NCBI GenBank assembly: GCA_037440765.1
Contig: JBBITL010000085.1
Location: forward strand, 1 to 17,644
DNA from: DTKY01 sp037440765
GTDB taxonomy: Bacteria; Acidobacteriota; Terriglobia; Bryobacterales; Bryobacteraceae
Reading direction: 5' to 3'
DNA length: 17,644 nucleotides
Shown here: positions 9,079 to 16,826 of the stretch, in pieces
Position numbering within the stretch: the first letter of the stretch is position 1
Layout of the letters: each line of letters starts with the position of its first letter
Translations under genes and position numbers: made by a program
Notes under the pieces: model-generated
Told to the model about the DNA's origin: nothing
What the model saw: only the letters and a program-made list of their open reading frames with translations
The model's database searches: none

Positions 9079-9100
9079 CCATGGTGTAAATACACCATGG
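9079..9100 (+). promoter_or_regulatory. 22-bp palindrome over the vapB start codon
   Basis: CCATGGTGTA (9079-9088) is separated by AA from TACACCATGG (9091-9100), a perfect palindrome with 10-bp arms. The right arm contains the vapB ATG (9097). The left arm contains a decoy ATG-GTG-TAA. It is a likely VapB/VapBC autoregulatory operator, and if transcribed it would form a hairpin hiding the start codon. Confidence 0.6.
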
Positions 9101-9372
9101 CGCTGAACATCAAGAACCGGGAAGTCGAACGGCTGGCGGCGGAAGTGGCTGAGATGGCAAAGGAAACCAAGACCGAGGCCATCCGGCGGGCGCTGGCCGA
9201 GCGACGGGACAGGCTTGCCGTGCGCCGGGTGGACCCGGGAAAAGCCGAGCGGCTGAGGCGGCTTCTTGAGGACCACATCTGGCCGAGCATCCCGCCGGAA
9301 CTGCGAGGGCAGCCACCCCTTACAAAGGCGGAGAAGGAAGAGATCCTGGGCTACGGGCCCGATGGGGTTTGA
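9097..9372 (+). CDS. vapB: VapB-type antitoxin (PSK operon transcription factor family)
   Basis: A 91-residue antitoxin, the partner of the PIN toxin just downstream. MALNIKNREVERLAAEVAEMAKETKTEAIRRAL is the short strand and two helices typical of the Rv0623-like VapB family, which binds DNA as a dimer. The C-terminal half, with IPPELRGQPPLTKAEKEEILGYGPDG, is the toxin-neutralising tail usual for these antitoxins. The start is fixed by the strand-helix motif and lies within a palindromic operator; no Shine-Dalgarno is evident. It lies 42 nt after uvrB on the same strand, so it may also be reached by uvrB readthrough. The toxin frame begins at or just past its stop. Confidence 0.85.
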   Translation: MALNIKNREVERLAAEVAEMAKETKTEAIRRALAERRDRLAVRRVDPGKAERLRRLLEDHIWPSIPPELRGQPPLTKAEKEEILGYGPDGV

Positions 9373-9383
9373 GAGGTAGGCGG

Positions 9384-9767
9384 TTGATCCTGGACTCATC
9401 GGCAATCGTGGCAGTTCTCGGGGAAGAAGCCGGCCACGAGGCCTTTGTCCGGCGGATTGGCTCCGCCCCCGTGCTTGCGGTTGGAACGCCGACTCTGTTG
9501 GAAACCTGCATGGTGCTATCTTCCCGGGTGGGGCGGGATCCCAGACCGTTGCTGAATGGGTTTCTTCGGGAGATGGGCGTCGAAGTCATCCCCTTCACCT
9601 CCGAGCACTACGAAGTGGCGGTTGACGCTTTCGAGCGGTACGGGAAAGGCCGGCATCCGGCGGCGCTGGACTTCGGCGATTGCCTCACTTATGCGGTGGC
9701 GAAGCTATCCGGGCTTCCGCTGCTCTACGCGGGAGACGGCTTCGCCAAGACCGACCTGCGCGAGTAG
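9384..9767 (+). CDS. vapC: VapC PIN-domain ribonuclease toxin
   Basis: About 127 residues. PIN-domain toxins cleave RNA, often tRNA, using Mg2+ held by four acidic residues. Counting from TTG 9384, these are D4 (MILDSSAIVA), E40 (PTLLETCMVL), D99 (DFGDCLTYA) and D118 (YAGDGF), so the active site appears complete. TTG 9384 gives the family N-terminus and has AGAGG about 7 nt upstream. An alternative TTG at 9369 overlaps the vapB stop and adds five basic residues. Either way the pair is translationally linked. It ends 10 nt before the 3' end of the convergent gene, a tight tail-to-tail junction with no hairpin. Confidence 0.88.
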   Translation: MILDSSAIVAVLGEEAGHEAFVRRIGSAPVLAVGTPTLLETCMVLSSRVGRDPRPLLNGFLREMGVEVIPFTSEHYEVAVDAFERYGKGRHPAALDFGDCLTYAVAKLSGLPLLYAGDGFAKTDLRE

Positions 9768-9777
9768 CGTCCAGGGC

Positions 9778-10803
9778 TCAGACCAGCCCCAAGTGGTCTC
9801 GGGCGTACACGATGGAGCGTTCGATATGGCCGGCTTCCAGCTTGGCGCGGGCCTCGGGAGTCAGACCCGTGATGCGCGGCAGCGGCTTGCGCGGCTTGTT
9901 GGCGCGCACCATGGACAGGGCCCGGGCCAGGTAGATACCGGGGCGGTCTGGGAAGGTCGCCCAGTATTTGTCGGTGAGGCACGGGATCTGTAATGGATCG
10001 CGGGTGATCATCTCCAGAGAGAAGTTGATGTTGGGCTTCGCTTTCCGGATGGTGTTAACGATGCGCTTCATGTCGAGCATGCCCTCGCCGAGCGGGACTT
10101 CGGAGAGCAGAAAGCCCTCGGGGTACTCCTCGACGGCCATGTCCTTGATGTGGACGTTGAACGTGTAGGGAGCAAGTTTCTCGACCACCTCGTGCTGCTC
10201 GTCGAGCAGCGACATGTTGTTGCCGGTGTCCAGGCTGACGCCAAGGAACTCGCTGTCGTAGCGCTTGAGCACGGCCAGTTGCTCGTCCACGGTCCAGTCC
10301 TTGTGGGTCTCCACGCCGAGGGGCATCTTGTGCCTCTCGACGATGGGGACGGCCGCGGCGAGCTGCTTATGGAAGCCCGCGACGGCGGTCAACCATTCCG
10401 CGTGCGTGTTGAACATCTCGTAGCGGCGTCCAAGCAGGCAGACAACGCGAAGCGAGGTCGCGCCGGCTTCCTTGGAGACCCGGACAGCGTGCTCGAAGAC
10501 GGCGGGGTCCTCGCCCAGGCGCGGGAGGAAAGTCTGGATCTCGACGTACATGTTGAGCTCCTCTTTCATCCGCCGCACTTTCCTGGCGTACTCAAAGCTG
10601 ATGTCGACGAGCCCGCCGTGGGCGCCGCCGCCTCCCACCTGCGCGGCGAGCTCCATGAGGCGGTGGACCTCCAGGATCTGTTTGGGCGAGCTCCACCGCT
10701 CCATGGCCCACGAATCCGAAGTGAAGCCCATGGAGGTCCGTCTGGGCGGGGCTGCCAACAAGGGCGCCGCCGCTGCTGATGCCATGAACTGCCGTCTGGT
10801 CAT
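9778..10803 (-). CDS. Tat-exported sugar phosphate isomerase/epimerase family (xylose isomerase-like TIM barrel) protein
   Basis: A 341-residue protein of the AP endonuclease 2/xylose isomerase-like barrel, a family of metal-dependent isomerases and epimerases acting on sugars or inositols. TRRQFMASAAAAPLLAAPP is a twin-arginine signal, so it should work outside the cytoplasm, as many acidobacterial and planctomycete members do. Candidate metal ligands, one per strand end, are E in LGVETHKD, D in SLDTGNN, H in FNVHIKD and E in FSLEMITRD. The Gly-rich stretch AAQVGGGGAHGG follows the first helix. GAGGGG (plus-strand 10813-10818) precedes the ATG by 9 nt. It is divergent from the methyltransferase gene across a 60-bp shared promoter region. 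The substrate cannot be inferred from context. Confidence 0.82.
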   Translation of the reverse strand: MTRRQFMASAAAAPLLAAPPRRTSMGFTSDSWAMERWSSPKQILEVHRLMELAAQVGGGGAHGGLVDISFEYARKVRRMKEELNMYVEIQTFLPRLGEDPAVFEHAVRVSKEAGATSLRVVCLLGRRYEMFNTHAEWLTAVAGFHKQLAAAVPIVERHKMPLGVETHKDWTVDEQLAVLKRYDSEFLGVSLDTGNNMSLLDEQHEVVEKLAPYTFNVHIKDMAVEEYPEGFLLSEVPLGEGMLDMKRIVNTIRKAKPNINFSLEMITRDPLQIPCLTDKYWATFPDRPGIYLARALSMVRANKPRKPLPRITGLTPEARAKLEAGHIERSIVYARDHLGLV

Positions 10804-10827
10804 GCTCTGAATCCCCTCTACAGGACA

Positions 10828-10857
10828 ATTATTTCACGGCGGCGGCTCTGTCACAAT
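10828..10857. promoter_or_regulatory. Overlapping divergent promoters between TIM-barrel and methyltransferase genes
   Basis: For the minus-strand gene: TTGTGA (plus 10851-10856), 17-nt spacer, AATAAT (plus 10828-10833), then about 25 nt to the ATG with a Shine-Dalgarno. For the plus-strand gene: CACAAT (10852-10857) lies exactly 6 nt before ATG 10864. The minus-strand -35 and plus-strand -10 share the same bases, so the two directions should compete. Confidence 0.45.
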
Positions 10858-10863
10858 GTCACT

Positions 10864-12270
10864 ATGCCCGGCGCACGGCTGGCGGGGGACCCCAACTTCG
10901 AGGAGACCATTCGGGAACAGGTCGCCTATCTGTCCTCAAGAGGGTGGTTCCACAGTATCGAACTGGCCGACGGCAGCGTAATCAAGGGCTTCCACAGCGT
11001 CGAGGAACTGCGCGAGCGGCTGGGTGCGTTTCCCATACCGCAGGACCTCCGCGGAAAGCGCGTGCTCGACGTCGGCGCGTGGACCGGCTGGTGCAGCTTC
11101 GAAATGGAGCGGCGCGGCGCGCGGGCCGTGGCGATGGACTGCGTGGAGCTGGAGGAGTTCCACATGGCCCACCGCCTGCTTGGTTCTAAAGCGGAGCTGC
11201 GGGTCCTGGACGTGGACGAGCTGTCACCCCAGTCCGTGGGCCTGTTCGACTACGTGCTGTTCTTCGGCGTCTTCTACCACCTGCGCCACCCCTTGCTGGG
11301 GCTGGAGAAAGTCTGTTCCATCACCAGGGAGGCCTGCTTCGTAGAGTCGTACGTAACGGACGGCGCGGCGCCGTCGGACGACTCGAGCCCGGTGCCGAAC
11401 CTGCTCGAATTCTACGAGACCACCGAACTGGGCGGACAGGTGGACAATTGGTGCGGCCCTAACACCAAGTGCCTGCTGGCCATGTGCCGCTCTGCCGGGT
11501 TCGCGCGGGCGGAATTGGAGGGCGTGGCGGCGGGCCGCGCTCGGGTGACCTGTTACCGCCATTGGGAGCCGCCTCCGGCGAATCCGGCGCAGCCGGAGCC
11601 ATGGATTCACGCCGCCATCAACAACCGGACCAATGACATCTGCTTTCACCACGGCAAGGACGAGTACGTCTGCCTGTATTTCAAGAGTCCGGAGCAGGGG
11701 CTGACGCTGGGACAGATCCGCGCGGAGGTGGACGGGTACGGAGTGCCGGCGCTGGTGGTGGCAGACCTGGGGCGGAACGGCTGGCAGGTGAACTTCCGTA
11801 TTCCGCCGTGGCTTGAGCCTGGCTCCCACGAGGTCCGCGTCCGGACTGTCAGCAGCCCGTACAGCGAGCCGTTCCGCATCGAGAAGAGGATGAAGCACGA
11901 GCCGGCGGCGCGAACGGGGCGGCGGCGCGAGGGCGAAGTCCCGCCCGAGAACGCCGCCGTCGAGGCGCCGGTGCTCACTCACCTGGAGAACAGTGTCACT
12001 GAGACGCGCGTGTTCCAGGGCTGCCGCAACGAGTATCTGATCTGCTGGTTCACCACGCCCGAGGCGGGCCTGGTCCGCGAGGATGTCGTCCTGGAGATCG
12101 ACGGCGCCGAGGAACCGGTGCTGTTCCTGACGGACCTCCGCGGCGGCGCCTGGCAGACAAACTCCAGGCTCCCGGCGGCGCTGGGCTGCGGCCTCCACCG
12201 CGTGCGGGTCCGCACCATCCGAAGCGGATGGAGCAACGCCCAGGAGTTCAGAATGGACTCTCCCCGCTGA
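10864..12270 (+). CDS. CmoB-like (DUF1698) SAM-dependent methyltransferase with duplicated C-terminal beta-rich module
   Basis: A 468-residue protein. Residues about 40-235 form a class I methyltransferase: SAM-binding motif I is VLDVGAWTGWCSFEMERRGA (67-86), the acidic end of strand 2 is VAMD (89-92), and FDYVLFFGVFYHLRHPLLGL (128-147) is the DUF1698/CmoB-like core signature. The true substrate need not be tRNA. Two tandem repeats follow, about 249-340 and 371-464. Each reads N-E/D-Y-x-C/I, F-x-[SP/TP]-E-x-GL, then V/I-D-G, then D-L-R/G-x-x-x-WQ-x-N-x-R-[IL]-P, then a GxHxVRVRT strand. This is an obvious internal duplication, probably Ig-like or jelly-roll sandwiches. A charged linker rich in Arg/Glu (341-368) joins them. 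No signal peptide. There is no good Shine-Dalgarno; the ATG lies 6 nt after CACAAT. The E. coli CmoB lacks such tails, so the C-terminal role is open. Confidence 0.78.
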   Translation: MPGARLAGDPNFEETIREQVAYLSSRGWFHSIELADGSVIKGFHSVEELRERLGAFPIPQDLRGKRVLDVGAWTGWCSFEMERRGARAVAMDCVELEEFHMAHRLLGSKAELRVLDVDELSPQSVGLFDYVLFFGVFYHLRHPLLGLEKVCSITREACFVESYVTDGAAPSDDSSPVPNLLEFYETTELGGQVDNWCGPNTKCLLAMCRSAGFARAELEGVAAGRARVTCYRHWEPPPANPAQPEPWIHAAINNRTNDICFHHGKDEYVCLYFKSPEQGLTLGQIRAEVDGYGVPALVVADLGRNGWQVNFRIPPWLEPGSHEVRVRTVSSPYSEPFRIEKRMKHEPAARTGRRREGEVPPENAAVEAPVLTHLENSVTETRVFQGCRNEYLICWFTTPEAGLVREDVVLEIDGAEEPVLFLTDLRGGAWQTNSRLPAALGCGLHRVRVRTIRSGWSNAQEFRMDSPR

Positions 12271-12370
12271 AGGGCGCGCCCAGATTCCGAGATGACCTCC
12301 ACCCTCTTCTGGGAGGGCTTCAACAGCAGGCCGCCCCGCCGCCGGGAAGCACTGCCGCTCCCTGCCGGTT

Positions 12371-12419
12371 GCGGTTCCGCGCGGAGCGATGCACAGAACC
12401 GCGAGCGTGAGCGGGCGGA
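12371..12419. repeat. Hairpin and GCGAGCGTGAGCGGGC-type interspersed motif between convergent genes
   Basis: GCGGTTC (12371-12377) pairs with GAACCGC (12396-12402). It is followed by a partly palindromic stretch (12399-12419) of the form CCGCGAGCGTGAGCGGG, which I recall as a frequent intergenic repeat in acidobacterial and planctomycete genomes. It sits just before the leuS 3' end, between convergent genes. It may act in termination, though no T-run is present. Confidence 0.35.
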
Positions 12420-12421
12420 GG

Positions 12422-14427
12422 TTACTTGACGACCAGGTTGACCAGTTTGTCGGGGATCACGATGACGCGAACGGCTTGTTTGCCGGTGAGGAAGGGTTGC
12501 AGCTTCTCGTCGGCCAGGGCGGCGCGTTCCATCTCTTGCTGCGGCGTGCCGAAGGGCAAATGGATGCGGCTGCGGAGCTTGCCGTTGATCTGCACCACGA
12601 CCTCGGCCAGTTCCTCGCGCGCCAGTTCGGGATCGTACCCGGGCCAGGCCTGCTTGAAGACCGGTCCGGTCCCGCCAAGCTCCTCCCACATCTCCTCGGC
12701 GACGTAGGGGGCGAAGGGGCCGAGCAGCAAGACCAGCTTCTCCAGGACTTCGCGCATGGCCGAAGAGGAGAGCTCAGCCTCGGCGGCGTAGAGGTTGTTG
12801 ACCAGCTCCATGATGGCCGCGAGCGACGTATTGAAGTGCCAGCGCGAATCGAAATCCTCGGTGACTTTGCGGATGGTCTGGTGGAGCTTGCGCAGGATGC
12901 GGGTGTCGGCGGCGCCGCTGCCGCCCGGCGCGGACACGTTGCGCGTCACGAAGCGGTAGACGCGCCCGAGGAATCGCACCATGCCCTCGACGCCGGCGTC
13001 CTGCCAGTCCACGTCCTTCTCGGGGGGCGCGGCGAACAGCACGAACAGGCGCGCGGTGTCCGATCCATAGCGCTCGGCGGCCTCGTCGGCGCTAACCACG
13101 TTGCCCTTGGACTTGGACATCTTGGCGCCGTCCTTGATCACCATGCCCTGCGTGAACAGACGCGTGGCGGGCTCGTCATTGGCGATGAGGCCCAGGTCGC
13201 GCATGACCTTGGTGAAGAAGCGCGAATAGATCAGGTGGAGTATGGCGTGTTCGACCCCGCCGATGTACTGGTCGATAGGGAACCAATAGGCGATCTTGTC
13301 CGAATCGAAGGGCGCCTTGTCGTTGTGCGCGTCGCAGTAGCGATAGAAATACCACGACGAATCGATGAAGGTGTCCATCGTGTCGGTCTCTCGCCGGGCC
13401 TCGCCGCCGCACTTGGGGCATCTGGCGTGGACGAACTCAGGGACGCTTTCGAGAGGCGACCGCCCCGTGCCGGTGATCTTGATGTCGAGGGGGAGCACCA
13501 CGGGCAAATCGCTCTCCGGGACGGGCACGATGCCGCAGTCCGTGCAGTGGACCACCGGAATAGGCGTTCCCCAGTAGCGCTGGCGCGAGATGCCCCAGTC
13601 GCGGAGACGGTAAGTGACGCTGCCCTTCCCGAAGCCGTCCTTCTCGGCCTTGGCGGTCATCCGGCGGCGGGCCTCTTCGCTCGCCAGGCCCGAAAACTCG
13701 CCGGAGTTCTCGCACACGCCGTCGTCTACGAAGGCGGCCGCCATGCTGCCCGCGACGGCGAGCTCTCCGTCCACTGGACGGATGACGGGGCGGACGGGGA
13801 TGCCGTAGCGCGTGCAGAACTCGAAGTCCCGCTCATCGTGCGCCGGCACGGCCATGATGGCCCCCGTGCCGTAGCCCATCAGGACGAAGTTGCCCACCCA
13901 GATCTGGAGCTTCTCGCCGCTGTAGGGGTTGACCGCGTAGTGGCCGGTAAAGAGTCCTTCCTTGACCAAGTCGCCGGGATCGCGGCGGGCGCGATCGTCG
14001 ATCATCCGCTTGACCTCGGCCCTGGCGTCTCCCGTGGCCAGGCGGGCCACCAGCGGGTGCTCGGGGGCCAGGATCACGCAGGTGGCGCCGAAGATGGTAT
14101 CCACGCGGGTGGTGAAAACGCGGATCGGCTCGCCGGTCCCGGCCAGCCGGAAGTCCACGTCCGTGCCCTCGCTCCGGCCGATCCAGTTGCGCTGCATGAC
14201 GAGCACGCGCTCGGGCCAGCCGCCTTCCAGCCTGCCAATGTCGTTCAGCAGTTCATCGGCGTACGCCGTGATCCTTAGGAACCACTGCTCCAGTTCGCGC
14301 TGCTCGACCGGGGTGTCCTCGTGACGCCAGCAGCCGCCGTCCACCACCTGCTCGTTGGCGAGCACCGTGGCGCACCTGGGGCACCAGTTCACCAGCGCCT
14401 TAGCGCGGTAGGCCAGGCCGCGCTCCA
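12422..14427 (-). pseudogene. leuS: leuS, C-terminal part after frameshift (leucyl-tRNA synthetase)
   Basis: This carries most of leucyl-tRNA synthetase, in a different frame from the N-terminal part. Homology begins at ERGLAYRAKALVNWCPRCATVL, where the frame joins the N-terminal piece at about 14423-14427. The zinc-type CPRC motif, the CP1 editing domain (FTTRVDTIFGATCVILAPEHP and AVPAHDERDFEF), the catalytic loop KMSKS (13109-13123), the anticodon-binding domain and a normal C-terminus ending VNLVVK are all intact. The frame is open upstream to an ATG at 14632, but that stretch is only a shadow of the N-terminal frame. Read alone, this piece lacks the HIGH motif and could not activate leucine. 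Its otherwise clean coding state means the break is recent or an assembly error. Confidence 0.85.
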
Positions 14428-14832
14428 GCGGTAGTAGCCGGGCTCGCAGGTGGAGATCTCGCGGGCCCAGTCGTAGCTGAAGCCGTAGCGCCGGTGCTGC
14501 TCCTTCATGAAGGCGATGTTGGCGAGCGTCCACTCGCGCGGATGCCGCTGGTTGGCGATGGCGGCGTTCTCGGCGGGCAGGCCGAAAGCGTCCCAGCCCA
14601 TCGGGTGCAGCACGTTGAAACCGCGCATCCACTTGTAGCGGGCGAGGGTGTCGCCGATGGTGTAGTTGCGGATGTGGCCGACGTGAAGCGTGCCGCTGGG
14701 GTAGGGGAGCATCTCCAGCAGGTAGTACTTGGGCCGCGAGGTGAGGTCCTCGGCCTTGAAGAGATCAGCGTCCTGCCAGCGGGCAAGCCATTTCAGCTCG
14801 ATCTGCTTGTGGTCGTAAGCTTTTTCAGGCAT
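14389..14832 (-). pseudogene. leuS: leuS, N-terminal part before frameshift (leucyl-tRNA synthetase)
   Basis: The N-terminal Rossmann segment of leucyl-tRNA synthetase, which charges tRNA-Leu. From ATG 14832: MPEKAYDHKQIELKW, then LEMLPYPSGTLHVGHIRNYT with HVGH as the HIGH-type ATP-binding motif, MGWDAFGLPAENAA, and RYGFSYDWAREISTCEPGYYRW. After this Trp (codon at 14427-14425) the frame turns to SAAWPTALRRW and stops at 14389. Intact synthetases have nine more residues between this Trp and the ERGLAYR that follows here in another frame, so about 28 nt are missing. A TTG at 14853 is an alternative start and lies 6 nt after TATATT (plus-strand 14860-14865); ATG 14832 better fits the family but lacks a clear Shine-Dalgarno. 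Confidence 0.87.
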
Positions 14833-14889
14833 CGGGATGGGCGAGACCCACAAGATCCCAATATAGCCCGGCTGGTGCGCACGCGCCGT

Positions 14890-14925
14890 GGCGTCGCGAC
14901 GCCGGCCGCATGCTGGCTGGCCGGC
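14890..14925. repeat. GC-rich palindromes between tolC-like gene and leuS
   Basis: A perfect 14-bp palindrome GGCGTCGCGACGCC (14890-14903) runs into an inverted repeat GCCGGCC (14901-14907) and GGCCGGC (14919-14925). A weaker hairpin GGAACG/CGTTCC lies at 14979-14997. None has a T-run on the minus strand, so their role as tolC terminators is uncertain. Nothing else is seen in 14866-15029. Confidence 0.35.
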
Positions 14926-15029
14926 AGCGGAGATCGATCAGGCCCGCGATCGCAAACTGGAGGAGGCCCGGCGGCAGCGGAACGAATGGTCCGTTCCATC
15001 TGTCTCCGGCTGAGTTACGCGCGGCAGGG

Positions 15030-16775
15030 TTACTCGTCGCCGGGCGGCACGGGGCCGGGAGCGCGATCCACGCGCCCGCTCTCGGCCTCGCCGATCTCTA
15101 TGCCGTAGGCTTCCAGCAGCATGCCCGTGGCCTGGTCCAGGGTCACCCGGGCCTTGGTGTAGCTGCTCCTGGCGGCCACTTCCTGAAACTGCGCCGCGGC
15201 CAGATCGCGTTGCGCCTGGATGACCATGAAATTGGTGGAGGCGCCCAGCTCGAACCGGCGGCGTTCCGCCTCGTGGGATTCCTCCTGAAGAACCCGCGCC
15301 TTCACCGCGGTCTGATAGGCGGCCCGCGCCTGCCGGACGCCGATGAGGGCGTTGGTGACGTCGAGGCGGATCTGATTCAGTTGCTGCTGCTGGCGCAGTT
15401 CCTGCTGGCGGAGCGTCAACTGGTTGCTCACCATCTGGGCCTGCGCGGCGCGGTTCCCCAGCGGGACGTTGAGCTGCACCCCCACCGAGTAGTTGGGGAA
15501 GTTGCGCCGTATCACCTGCCCGAGGGCTGTTCCGAACCCCCCGATGAAGTAAGGGTCGATCCGGCTGAACATCTGGAACGGCGACCCGGACGGGACCGGG
15601 CTGGCCGTTCCGGCCAGGCCGTTGTTCTGGAACGTGGCGACCGCGTCAAGCGCGGGGCGCAGCGTGGACTTGATCCCCTCGAGCGAGATCTTGCTGTTCT
15701 CCACCTGGAGCCCGGTCTGGGCGGGCTCAGGCCGGTTGGCTATGGCCCTGGCGATCAGGTCCTGTATCGGCTCGACCGGGTCGACCTCGGGAATGGCGAT
15801 CGGATCGGTGGCGATGATGCGCGCGTCCGCCACCGAGGGGCTGGCCACTCCCGTCCTGCTCAAGATGTTCTTGAGGACAGTCTCCTGCTGCAAGACCCGC
15901 GTTTCGGAGACCACCAGTTCCTGCTGGCTGCTGGCGAGCTGCGCCTCGGCGCGCACGACTTCGATGGGGGCCAGTGTGCCGATTTCGACCTTGCGCCGGT
16001 TGTCGTCCAGGAGCTGCTGGGCCAGGGCCACGGCCTGGTGCTTGACCTTGACGTCCTCGTTGAAGCTGACCAGGTCCCAGTAGAGGCTGATCACCGAGCC
16101 CACCGTGGTGATGACCTGCTGCTTGAAGGCCAGGTCCGAGATCCGGCGGCTGTTCTGCGCGACGCGGATGTTGCGCCGGTTGAGCGCCACCCCGTAGCCT
16201 TGCAGCAGGCTCTGGCGGATTTGCAGATTCAGGTTGCTGCTGACGGATGGATTGAATTCGGCCAACTGAGAGCTGCTCTTGGACGCGGTGTTGTTCCAGC
16301 CCAGCGTCACGTTGGTGCCCGAAGCGAAGCCCCTGCTGATGGAGACGTTGGACAGCATCTGGGTCAGCACCAGCGCGGAGGTGCCCGTCATGAAGGAACT
16401 GGTCTGAGGCGAGGTGTTGTGCCCCCAGTTCAGGTTGTAGGTGACCGTGGTGTCGTAGTTTGGCACGCCAGCCCCGCCGGCCCTGGCCCGCAGCAGGTCG
16501 GCCTCGGCCAGACGCGGCCCGTAGCGCTGGATGGCAATGTCCAGGTTGTTCTCCAGGGCCAGCGCGATGGCGTCCTGGAGGGAGAGGTAGAGGTTGCCTC
16601 CCCTCAGCAATGCCTCCAGCCGGCCTGAATTGCCAAGCTGGACGGGGGCCTCGCTGCGAAACCGGTACGGCTCAGCCAGGTTCAGGATCCAGTCACCCGG
16701 CTGCGCCGCCCCCGGCGGCGGGGCTGCCATCAAGAGAGCACATGAGACTACAATCAACGCCTTCCAGGTCTTCAT
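15030..16775 (-). CDS. TolC-family outer membrane efflux protein
   Basis: A 581-residue outer-membrane factor that forms the trimeric exit duct of tripartite efflux pumps or type I secretion systems. The N-terminus MKTWKALIVVSCALLMAAPPPGAAQ is a Sec signal peptide with no lipobox cysteine. The mature part has the two-fold OEP repeat. The first half contains LSLQDAIALALENNLDIAIQ, strands rich in Asn/Ser/Thr (VPNYDTTVTYNLNWG to SSNLNLQIRQSLLQG), then long helices. The second half repeats strand and helix (YSVGVQLNVPLGNRAAQAQ, then RLDVTNALIGVRQARAAYQTA and RFELGASTNFMVIQAQRDLAAAQ). ATG 16775 has GAGGAG upstream and fits the signal peptide; upstream in-frame Met codons do not. No RND or membrane-fusion gene is adjacent, so its partner is elsewhere. 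Confidence 0.9.
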   Translation of the reverse strand: MKTWKALIVVSCALLMAAPPPGAAQPGDWILNLAEPYRFRSEAPVQLGNSGRLEALLRGGNLYLSLQDAIALALENNLDIAIQRYGPRLAEADLLRARAGGAGVPNYDTTVTYNLNWGHNTSPQTSSFMTGTSALVLTQMLSNVSISRGFASGTNVTLGWNNTASKSSSQLAEFNPSVSSNLNLQIRQSLLQGYGVALNRRNIRVAQNSRRISDLAFKQQVITTVGSVISLYWDLVSFNEDVKVKHQAVALAQQLLDDNRRKVEIGTLAPIEVVRAEAQLASSQQELVVSETRVLQQETVLKNILSRTGVASPSVADARIIATDPIAIPEVDPVEPIQDLIARAIANRPEPAQTGLQVENSKISLEGIKSTLRPALDAVATFQNNGLAGTASPVPSGSPFQMFSRIDPYFIGGFGTALGQVIRRNFPNYSVGVQLNVPLGNRAAQAQMVSNQLTLRQQELRQQQQLNQIRLDVTNALIGVRQARAAYQTAVKARVLQEESHEAERRRFELGASTNFMVIQAQRDLAAAQFQEVAARSSYTKARVTLDQATGMLLEAYGIEIGEAESGRVDRAPGPVPPGDE

Positions 16776-16826
16776 TTGCGGACGCTCCTCACCCTTCATC
16801 ATCCGATGCTTGTTGCTGCCACACAA

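Noticed and set aside
12389..14278. Long plus-strand open frame opposite leuS (629 codons)
   Set aside because: Antisense shadow of the synthetase frame in high-GC DNA. It is rich in His/Gly/Val/Asp strings with no family motifs, while the minus strand carries HIGH, KMSKS and editing-domain motifs.
14428..14632. Extending the C-terminal leuS frame to its upstream ATG at 14632
   Set aside because: Between 14632 and about 14428 this frame shows no synthetase similarity, whereas the other frame encodes the conserved HIGH-side sequence there. It is an artefact of the frameshift, not a genuine split synthetase.
14910..16628. Long plus-strand open frame opposite the TolC-family gene (572 codons)
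   Set aside because: Mirror frame produced by GC bias; no recognisable domain. The minus-strand frame has a signal peptide and the OEP repeat.
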